This document shows, piece after piece, positions 5,548 through 10,488 of a stretch of DNA of 10,488 nucleotides (positions are counted from its first letter, which is position 1; every line of letters begins with the position of its first letter). Location: assembly GCF_910579375.1 (NCBI RefSeq), contig NZ_CAJTUJ010000066.1:1-10488 (forward strand). Direction: 5' to 3'. The position numbers and the translations under genes are program-made. This stretch comes from an uncultured Rikenella sp. Its GTDB lineage: Bacteria; Bacteroidota; Bacteroidia; Bacteroidales; Rikenellaceae. A model generated the notes under the pieces. It saw nothing but the letters and a program-made list of their open reading frames with translations. It was not told where the DNA came from and ran no database searches.

Positions 5548-6633
5548 TTAGGATTCGATGTCGGGCCCGACGACCGAAGAAGGTGTCTGCTCTTCCGGCC
5601 GGCAGCCGAAGCTACGACGAAGCCAGCGCGGCAGGATGATCACCCCCATGATCAGATACGGATAGTAAGTCACCAGACGCCACAGCAGCGCAATAACCGC
5701 CGCAGCCCCGACCTGTACCGAAGCCCCTGCCGGGATCACGTCGCTCAGAAAGTGGGTGAAAATGTACTCGGCAAAGCCGCTACCGCCGGGGGTCGGCGCT
5801 ACGAGCATCATGATCCACATCGCCAGCTGGCGGGCGAAGACCAAAAACTGGTCGCTCAGCGTGAAAAACGCCATGAACAACGCGTTGGCCACCAAATACC
5901 GGGAACTCCACGACAGAAACGTGGCTGCAAAAGACTGGAGCCAGAACAGGGGCCGATAGCGCCGGATCTCGATCGCGCTCCGGACGATGCCGTTGCCCGC
6001 TTCGACGGCCCCGGCTTTCCACCGCCGCAACCCGGGCAACGAAAAAAGACGCACAAGGAGCCATTTCAACCCCCGGGGGTTGAAGAAGAGGCCGTAGCTC
6101 AACAGGAGCAGGTAGGCGAGTTTCAGCCCGTAGCCGATGGTGGCGAAGAGCATGAGCTGGTGGCCCATCGGCCCGCCGAAGAGGCGGTCGCCGCCGACGA
6201 TGAAAAAGACGACCGGAAAGAGCAGGGCGAAGTAGAGCTCGTCGAAAAACGAGGTGAGCATCACGATCGCCGCGCTCCGGCCGACGGGCACGCCCTCTTT
6301 GTGGACGAAGACGATCGCGACGCTGGTTCCGCCGATGGCCGAGGGGGTCACGGCGGAGGTGAACTCCCACAGCATGGTGATCCGAAAGGCTTGTCGCCAG
6401 CCGAGGTCGTTGCGGCTGAAGAGGCGCAGGCGGATGATGTAGCCGAGGTCGCGACCGGCCATGAACACAAAGGCGATCAGCACGAACAGCAGGGCGCGCC
6501 AGGTGAAACGGATCGATTCGAATACGGCGGGGTCGAACTCGCGCCAGATCATCCACGCCACCCACCCGAGCCCCAGCACGACGGGGAGGATGATTTTCCA
6601 GAGTTTGACGCGACCAACGGTATTTTTCTCCAT
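5548..6633 (-). CDS. Flippase-like membrane protein (YbhN/LPG-synthase TM family)
   Basis: A polytopic inner-membrane protein of 361 residues with about eight hydrophobic segments. It belongs to the UPF0104/YbhN family, which shares the membrane domain of lysylphosphatidylglycerol synthase (MprF flippase part). The hallmark half-motifs are present: TPSAIGGTSVA (96-106) near the middle and APTPGGSGFAEYIF (279-292) near the end, with LWRLVTYYPYLIMG close to the C-terminus. No aminoacyl-transferase domain is attached, so a lipid- or undecaprenyl-linked-substrate transporter role is more likely than lysine transfer; the substrate is unknown. I chose the ATG at 6633. An upstream ATG (6762) would add 43 Arg/Pro-rich residues encoded across the promoter of this gene. 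It is transcribed divergently from the phosphate transporter and is probably monocistronic or weakly linked to the lipoprotein operon 245 bases downstream. Confidence 0.9.
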   Translation of the reverse strand: MEKNTVGRVKLWKIILPVVLGLGWVAWMIWREFDPAVFESIRFTWRALLFVLIAFVFMAGRDLGYIIRLRLFSRNDLGWRQAFRITMLWEFTSAVTPSAIGGTSVAIVFVHKEGVPVGRSAAIVMLTSFFDELYFALLFPVVFFIVGGDRLFGGPMGHQLMLFATIGYGLKLAYLLLLSYGLFFNPRGLKWLLVRLFSLPGLRRWKAGAVEAGNGIVRSAIEIRRYRPLFWLQSFAATFLSWSSRYLVANALFMAFFTLSDQFLVFARQLAMWIMMLVAPTPGGSGFAEYIFTHFLSDVIPAGASVQVGAAAVIALLWRLVTYYPYLIMGVIILPRWLRRSFGCRPEEQTPSSVVGPDIES

Positions 6634-6679
6634 AGAAAAAGCTGCGTTGCGAGGCCGGCTCGGGGCCGGCGGTGAGTCG

Positions 6680-6687
6680 CAAAGATA
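6680..6687 (-). promoter_or_regulatory. Candidate -7 box for the flippase-like gene
   Basis: On the minus strand TATCTTTG fits TAnnTTTG, 46 bases upstream of the chosen ATG. No clear TTTG -33 box is seen. The short leader contains a GCCGGC/GCCGGC stem (6654-6670) with a 5-base loop. Confidence 0.45.
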
Positions 6688-6823
6688 AGATTTCCCGGCC
6701 GAACGGCCAGCGGGTGGCACGCGGCGGCAGTTCGGCCCCGCCCGGCGGAGGGGGAGGCGCATTCTCCGCCCGGTCGCTCAAAATCCATGCGGTCGAGGGC
6801 CAAAGGAGACGGCGGAGGGGAGA

Positions 6824-6855
6824 TTTGATGCGACTGGCGAAAAATCGTATTTTTG
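6824..6855 (+). promoter_or_regulatory. Promoter of the Na/Pi cotransporter operon
   Basis: TTTG (6824-6827), exactly 20 bases, then TATTTTTG (6848-6855): a full -33/-7 match. The -7 box ends 23 bases before the ATG at 6879, leaving a leader of roughly 15-18 bases. Because the in-frame ATGs at 6672 and 6828 lie upstream of the likely transcript start, this site fixes the start of the gene. The 245-base gap before the gene otherwise holds only GC-rich short stems and the divergent promoter. Confidence 0.75.
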
Positions 6856-6878
6856 TCCTCAAACAACTGCTCGGCTCC

Positions 6879-8549
6879 ATGGATATTCTTGTACGTATTC
6901 TCCAAATCATCGGTTCGCTGGGGCTGCTTCTTTTCGGCATGAAGTTGATGAGCGAGGCGTTGCAACGGGCGGCGGGCAGCCGGCTCAGACAATCGATGGG
7001 ACGGGCCGGAGAGACGATCGGCTCGCAAATCGGGGCTGCGGCTACGGTCACGGCTACGGTGCAGTCGTCGAGCGCGACGTCGGTCACGATCGCGGGATTC
7101 ACCCACGCGGGGCTGATCGATTTGCGACGGGCGATCGGACTGATGATGGGGGCCAATATCGGCACGGTAGCGACGGTATGGGTCATCGCGCTGTTCGGAT
7201 TCGCGCTGCGGGTGTCGGTCATCTCGATCCCGCTGGTGGGGCTGGGGTTCGCTTTCGTGCTGCTCCGCAAGAACCGATATCGCGACCTGGGGGAGACGGT
7301 CATCGGTTTCGCGCTGATGCTGCTGGGGCTCTCGGTGTTGCAGGCGTCGACGAACGCGGTGGCGGCCCATACGGGGTTTTTCGACGAGTTGGCGACTTAT
7401 GCGGGGCTGGGATATCCGTCGATCGTGGTCTTCCTGCTGATCGGCGTCCTGCTGACGGCGGTGCTGCAATCGTCGGCCGTGACGATCGCGATGACGATGA
7501 TTCTGTGTCAGGGAGGATGGCTGCCGTTGGAGACGGGGGCGGCGATGGTGCTGGGGGCAAATATCGGCACGACGGCGACGGCGGTGTTGGCGACGACGAC
7601 GCTCAACACGTCGGCACGACGGGCGGCGCTGGCGCATACGGCGATCAACCTCTTCGGGGCGTTGTGGTGCGCGCCGCTGCTGCCGTGGATCGTGCCGGGA
7701 ATCATTTTGTGCTTCGGGCTGTTCGGCGGGTTGGGGGCGGGCTGCACGCCGTTGATGCTGGCTTTTTTCGACACGGTTTTCAATCTGCTGAATGTCTTTA
7801 TCGCGGCGAATTTCATCCCGCAGCTGATGAAGCTGCTGGCGCGGATCCTGCCGCACGAGGCGTCGGACGACCGGAGGAGGCTGCTGGCGCTGGACTCGGG
7901 GATGATCTCGACGCCGGAGCTGGCCCTGATGCAGGCGCATCACGAAATCGCGACGCATGCCAAACGGATGCTCAAGATGTTCAACATGGTGCGCGAGCTG
8001 ACGTGCACGCGTCAGCTGGAGGAGTTCCGAAGGGGATATGCGCATGTGGAGAAATACGAACGGATTACGGATCGGGTGGAACGGGAGATCGTGGTTTTCC
8101 TGTCGCACATCGTCTCGCAGGACAACAGCGAACGGGCGACGGTGCGGTTGCAGCGGATGTTCCGCACGGTGTCGGACATCGAGCTGATCGGGGACGAAAA
8201 TCTGGAGCTGGCCCGGACGATCCGGGCGAAACGGGAGCGGGATCTGTGGTTCGACCGCACGCTGAGGGAGGATGCGGAACGGCTGTACGACATGACGGAG
8301 GAGGCGATCTACCGGATGACGCTCTGTCTGGAACATCCGGAACCGGAGGAGGTGGGGCAGGCGCGCAAGCTGGGCGAAGTGGTGCGGAGCTGGGCGGAGG
8401 GAAGGCGAACGGAGTTGCTGGCGCGGTTGGGAGAGGAGGGGGCGAATCCGACGGCGGTCTTTTTCTTTCTCGAACTGACGGAGCGGTGTGCGAAGCTGGT
8501 CGGCACGGCGACGCGCATGGCGGTGGAGCAGGCCGAGGAGGCGATGTAA
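6879..8549 (+). CDS. Na+/phosphate cotransporter family protein with PhoU-like tail
   Basis: A 556-residue inner-membrane protein of the NptA/YjbB type, expected to move inorganic phosphate with sodium. Two inverted Na_Pi_cotrans repeats are visible. The first has TVQSSSATSVT (Gln62-Ser65) and GANIGTVATV (91-100); the second has AVLQSSAVTIAM (Gln197-Ser199) and GANIGTTATAVL (226-237). After the membrane part (to about residue 325) comes a charged, purely helical domain of about 210 residues (LMQAHHEIATHAKRMLKMFN onward) of the PhoU-like kind found fused to this family. The start MDILVRILQIIGSLGLLLFG is chosen from the promoter position and normal family N-terminus. A secreted EEP-family enzyme follows after 14 bases. 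Bacterial members may import or export phosphate; direction is not decided by sequence. Codons strongly favour G-ending triplets. Confidence 0.93.
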   Translation: MDILVRILQIIGSLGLLLFGMKLMSEALQRAAGSRLRQSMGRAGETIGSQIGAAATVTATVQSSSATSVTIAGFTHAGLIDLRRAIGLMMGANIGTVATVWVIALFGFALRVSVISIPLVGLGFAFVLLRKNRYRDLGETVIGFALMLLGLSVLQASTNAVAAHTGFFDELATYAGLGYPSIVVFLLIGVLLTAVLQSSAVTIAMTMILCQGGWLPLETGAAMVLGANIGTTATAVLATTTLNTSARRAALAHTAINLFGALWCAPLLPWIVPGIILCFGLFGGLGAGCTPLMLAFFDTVFNLLNVFIAANFIPQLMKLLARILPHEASDDRRRLLALDSGMISTPELALMQAHHEIATHAKRMLKMFNMVRELTCTRQLEEFRRGYAHVEKYERITDRVEREIVVFLSHIVSQDNSERATVRLQRMFRTVSDIELIGDENLELARTIRAKRERDLWFDRTLREDAERLYDMTEEAIYRMTLCLEHPEPEEVGQARKLGEVVRSWAEGRRTELLARLGEEGANPTAVFFFLELTERCAKLVGTATRMAVEQAEEAM

Positions 8550-8563
8550 GGTTTCGATAGCCC

Positions 8564-9454
8564 GTGAGACGCTTGTTTCTTCTCTTCTTTTTCGCCTTGT
8601 CGGCGGGCGGGCCGTTCCGGACGGGGGCGACGGAGCGCGGAACGACGCTGGTGGTGGCGACTTACAATGTCTGTAATCTTTTCGACACGATCAACGATCT
8701 GGGCATAGCGGACGAGGTGCCGACGCCGGAGGCGTGGCGACGCAAAACGGAGCGGCTGGGGCGGACGATCGGGGCGATGGCGCCGGATGTGATCGCGCTG
8801 TGCGAGGTGGAGAACGCGGGGGTGCTGGATGCGTTGCTCGGCTCGCCGGGGCTGGCGGGAGAGGGGTATCGCCATATCCACTACGATTCGCCGGACAGGC
8901 GGGGCATCGATGTGGCGCTGCTCTACCGGGCCGACCGGATGAGGCTGACGGGGGCGGAACCGATCCGGATGGCGACGGGGTATCCGACGCGGGATGTCTT
9001 GCGGGCGGAGTTCTCGGTGGAGGGGGCGACGAGGCCGCTGGTGGTCTATGCGGTTCACCTGCCTTCGCGCCGGGGCGGCTATCATCGGGCGACGCGGGCG
9101 AGGGAGGAGATGGCGGCACGGCTCGATGCGCATGCGGCGGCAGACTCGGCGGCGGCGACGGTGGTGCTGCTGGGGGATTTCAACGAGAATCCGTCGTCGA
9201 GGCTGGTTCGCCGCCGGCTGGCGGGATGGAGGCCGCTGGTGCTGCAGGCCCACCGGCGAGGCGAGGGCTCTTATGCCTGGCACGACACGTGGCTGATGTT
9301 CGACCAGATTTTCGTGGCGCGCGGCATGACGGCGGAGGAGGCGCGGGTCTTTCTCCGGCCCGGGATGCTGACACGGACGGGACGTTTCGAGGGGTATCCC
9401 GACCGGGAACTGAGCGACCATCTGCCGGTCTACACGCGCATCCGGTTGCGGTAA
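8564..9454 (+). CDS. Secreted endonuclease/exonuclease/phosphatase (EEP) family protein
   Basis: A 296-residue Mg2+-dependent hydrolase of the DNase I/EEP fold, predicted to cut phosphodiester or phosphomonoester bonds outside the cytoplasm. The N-terminus MRRLFLLFFFALSAGG is a signal peptide without a lipobox. Catalytic landmarks in order: TYNVCNLFDT (Asn35), DVIALCEVEN (Glu81), VYAVHLPSRRGG (His165), LLGDFNENP (Asp205, Asn207), WLMFDQIFV and ELSDHLPVY (Asp285, His286). All main active-site positions appear intact. The start is GTG at 8564, 14 bases after the transporter stop; no ATG gives a signal peptide. The short spacing implies co-transcription with the phosphate transporter, compatible with phosphate release followed by uptake. 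The substrate (DNA, RNA, nucleotide or phospholipid) cannot be told. Confidence 0.9.
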   Translation: MRRLFLLFFFALSAGGPFRTGATERGTTLVVATYNVCNLFDTINDLGIADEVPTPEAWRRKTERLGRTIGAMAPDVIALCEVENAGVLDALLGSPGLAGEGYRHIHYDSPDRRGIDVALLYRADRMRLTGAEPIRMATGYPTRDVLRAEFSVEGATRPLVVYAVHLPSRRGGYHRATRAREEMAARLDAHAAADSAAATVVLLGDFNENPSSRLVRRRLAGWRPLVLQAHRRGEGSYAWHDTWLMFDQIFVARGMTAEEARVFLRPGMLTRTGRFEGYPDRELSDHLPVYTRIRLR

Positions 9455-9462
9455 TTTTTGTT

Positions 9463-9470
9463 TACATTTG
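9463..9470 (+). promoter_or_regulatory. Candidate -7 box for the DUF975 gene
   Basis: TACATTTG fits TAnnTTTG and lies 28 bases before the ATG at 9499, just past the stop of the EEP gene, in a short AT-rich patch. No good -33 box is found at 19-20 bases upstream, so the gene may be partly read through from the upstream operon. Confidence 0.5.
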
Positions 9471-9498
9471 TAATTACTCACTTAACTCACAAATCATT

Positions 9499-10098
9499 AT
9501 GGCACTCACTATCAATCGCGACCTGCGGCGCAGCGCATGCACCGCCCTGACCGGCAAATGGACTCCGGCCGTACTGATCACTCTGGTCTACATGGTCCTG
9601 GCCTGCGTCTGTTCATACATTCCGTATCTGAATTTCCCGGCCTCGCTGCTGGTGCTGCCGGTGCTGGGGTTCGGCTATCAGGTCATCTGCCTGAACGTGA
9701 TGCGGTCGGGGAGTTATCCGGAAATCAACGCCCTCTTCAACGGCTTCCGCAACTACGGCAAGACGCTGGGGACGATGCTTCTGATGGCGATTTATGTCTG
9801 GCTGTGGAGTCTGTTATTCCTGATTCCGGGGATCATCAAGTCGTACTCGTATGCGATGACGCCGTTCATCCTGAACGACGAACCGGAGCTGGGGGCGGAC
9901 GAGGTGATCTGCAAGAGCATGGCGATGATGCGGGGGCACAAGATGAAGCTGTTCTTGCTGGATTTGAGCTTCATCGGCTGGGGTCTGCTGTCGGTACTGA
10001 CTTTGGGGATCGGATTGCTGTGGTTGGTGCCGTGGATGGAGAGTGCGCGGGTGGCGTTCTATCTCGACCTGAAGCGGAACGCGCAGCAGGAGGCGTAG
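9499..10098 (+). CDS. DUF975 family integral membrane protein
   Basis: A 199-residue membrane protein with about five hydrophobic segments (roughly 22-42, 45-68, 90-115, 150-165 and 165-180). The family signature is clear: IPGIIKSYSYAMTPFILNDE (109-128) followed by PELGADEVICKSMAMMRGHK and WMESARVAFYLDL near the end. This S-Y-x-M ... D-x-P ... S-x-x-M-x-G-x-K pattern is diagnostic of DUF975, whose biochemical function is not known. The polar, Arg-containing N-terminus NRDLRRSACTALTGKW is also typical. The ATG is preceded by an AT-rich leader and a candidate -7 box. The stop is followed at once by the FISUMP remnant. No clear intrinsic terminator was found; only a 7-base GC stem (10104-10110/10115-10121) without a T run. 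Confidence 0.93.
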   Translation: MALTINRDLRRSACTALTGKWTPAVLITLVYMVLACVCSYIPYLNFPASLLVLPVLGFGYQVICLNVMRSGSYPEINALFNGFRNYGKTLGTMLLMAIYVWLWSLLFLIPGIIKSYSYAMTPFILNDEPELGADEVICKSMAMMRGHKMKLFLLDLSFIGWGLLSVLTLGIGLLWLVPWMESARVAFYLDLKRNAQQEA

Positions 10099-10106
10099 GG
10101 TGTCGG

Positions 10107-10298
10107 GGCGTCCCCGCCCCGGGCTACCGCCATCGGATATCGGGATCTTTGTCCTATGTCGGCGCCGATGGTTACAGTTGGTCTTCCGCTATCAAAGATA
10201 CAGATGGATTACACTTGGGATTTGGATTGACATGGCTTACTCCCTGTCGCATCTATGGCAGCGCTCACGGTTTTCAGTTGCGTTGCCTCTCGGAATAA
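10107..10298 (+). pseudogene. C-terminal remnant of a FISUMP-domain protein
   Basis: In the frame ending at the TAA 10296-10298 the translation reads VPAPGYRHR, SGSLSYVGADGYSWSSA, DTDGLHLGFGLTW and ends in GSAHGFQLRCLSE. This is the characteristic ending of the Fibrobacter succinogenes major paralogous (FISUMP, TIGR02145) domain, which normally runs 'PAAGYR..SGSL..VG..GYYWSS ... GFSVRCV'. About 60 codons remain; the rest of the gene (typically a signal peptide plus more than 150 residues) is absent. The preceding reading frame is only a shadow of DUF975. The secure part starts near 10137; the first ten codons overlap a GC stem. Codon use (GGT, TTA, GGA) and lower GC (28 of 60 at 10201-10260) differ from the neighbours. 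A silent donor cassette is an alternative to simple decay. Confidence 0.72.
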
Positions 10299-10488
10299 AC
10301 GGTGCCGCTCGCGGGGGGCAAGGGGCGGGAGCTACCCTAATTAGGTGCCTCTACCCTACTTTTGTTTGACTTTGACGGTCGGAACCAGCGGGGGCTGCAT
10401 GAGCATAGCGAGGTTGCGGCCCTACGCCGGGGTGGCGCCGGCCCGCGCGACTCTGCGAGTCGCAAAAGCAAAGCATCCATTCACCGCC
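10299..10488. other. Intergenic tail, no gene recognised
   Basis: I find no supported coding region or RNA gene in these 190 bases up to the window edge. Small symmetric items are a perfect 10-base palindrome CCTAATTAGG (10336-10345) and a 7-base stem GCGACTC/GAGTCGC with a 3-base loop (10447-10463). The 7-3-7 shape recalls the stem at 336-352, but neither has a proper T run. A gene or repeat may begin beyond the window. Confidence 0.5.

Noticed and set aside
5780..7303. Minus-strand reading frame of 507 codons across the flippase and transporter starts
   Set aside because: Overlaps two well-supported genes in another frame, is compositionally biased and crosses both promoters.
6549..8336. 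Long minus-strand reading frame (595 codons) opposite the Na/Pi transporter
   Set aside because: Arg/His/Gln-rich composition without domains; an open antisense frame is expected from the GC-rich, G-ending codons of the real gene.
7178..8560. Gly/Ala-rich plus-strand frame of 460 codons inside the transporter gene
   Set aside because: Frame-shifted shadow of the Na/Pi gene; no domain and extreme glycine content.
8309..9481. Minus-strand frame of 390 codons opposite the EEP gene
   Set aside because: Arg/Pro/His-rich shadow; the sense strand encodes all EEP active-site motifs.
10104..10121. CGGGGCG/CGCCCCG stem as terminator of the DUF975 gene
   Set aside because: No T run follows and its bases overlap the FISUMP-like codons; the GC stem may be chance in this composition.
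10357..10364. TACTTTTG as a promoter -7 box near the window end
   Set aside because: It fits TAnnTTTG but has no -33 box and no gene start in the remaining 120 bases.
10100..10369. Plus-strand frame of 89 codons after DUF975
   Set aside because: It starts 2 bases after the stop but reads the FISUMP remnant in the wrong frame and shows no domain.

Overview
The window looks like a chromosomal segment of a Bacteroidota gut-type bacterium, most likely a GC-rich Bacteroidales such as Alistipes/Rikenellaceae. That call is an inference from three things: TAnnTTTG-type -7 promoter boxes with TTTG -33 boxes 19-20 bases upstream, lipoproteins with Cys-Lys-Lys mature starts, and the families present (DUF4848-like, a FISUMP remnant, short QueG without a HEAT tail). 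No rRNA, tRNA, CRISPR array, transposase or phage gene was seen.

Layout. Bases 1-404 are intergenic and full of palindromes. Bases 405-2955 (minus strand) form a tight housekeeping operon, lgt-pepE-queG: lipoprotein diacylglyceryl transferase, peptidase E and epoxyqueuosine reductase. Bases 2956-3375 are a second palindrome-rich gap, ending in a clear minus-strand terminator. Bases 3376-5302 (minus) are a three-gene operon of small secreted lipoproteins: a DUF4848-like protein followed by two mutually similar beta-rich lipoproteins. It has its own promoter(s) and terminator and visibly lower GC than its surroundings. Bases 5548-6633 (minus) encode a YbhN/LPG-synthase-type flippase-like membrane protein. 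Divergently, bases 6879-9454 (plus) encode a Na/Pi cotransporter with a PhoU-like tail and a secreted EEP-family nuclease/phosphatase 14 bases behind it. A DUF975 membrane protein follows at 9499-10098 with its own promoter box. Directly after it lies the broken-off C-terminal end of a FISUMP-domain protein (to 10298), then an unexplained tail.

Functional links. Lgt acts on the lipobox cysteine of proteins such as the three lipoproteins next door, although it is a general enzyme. The secreted EEP enzyme and the phosphate transporter may form a phosphate-scavenging pair. The most interesting non-gene signal is a dispersed repeat present three times (about 278-333, 3019-3067 and 3235-3293). Each copy has two 11-base arms around a 2-base spacer. 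The arm sequences differ between copies but both arms change together, while the flanking tail is conserved. Two copies face each other around a larger central inverted repeat, making a composite palindromic element of about 275 bases between the two minus-strand operons. The three-lipoprotein operon is the best candidate for an undescribed protein system.
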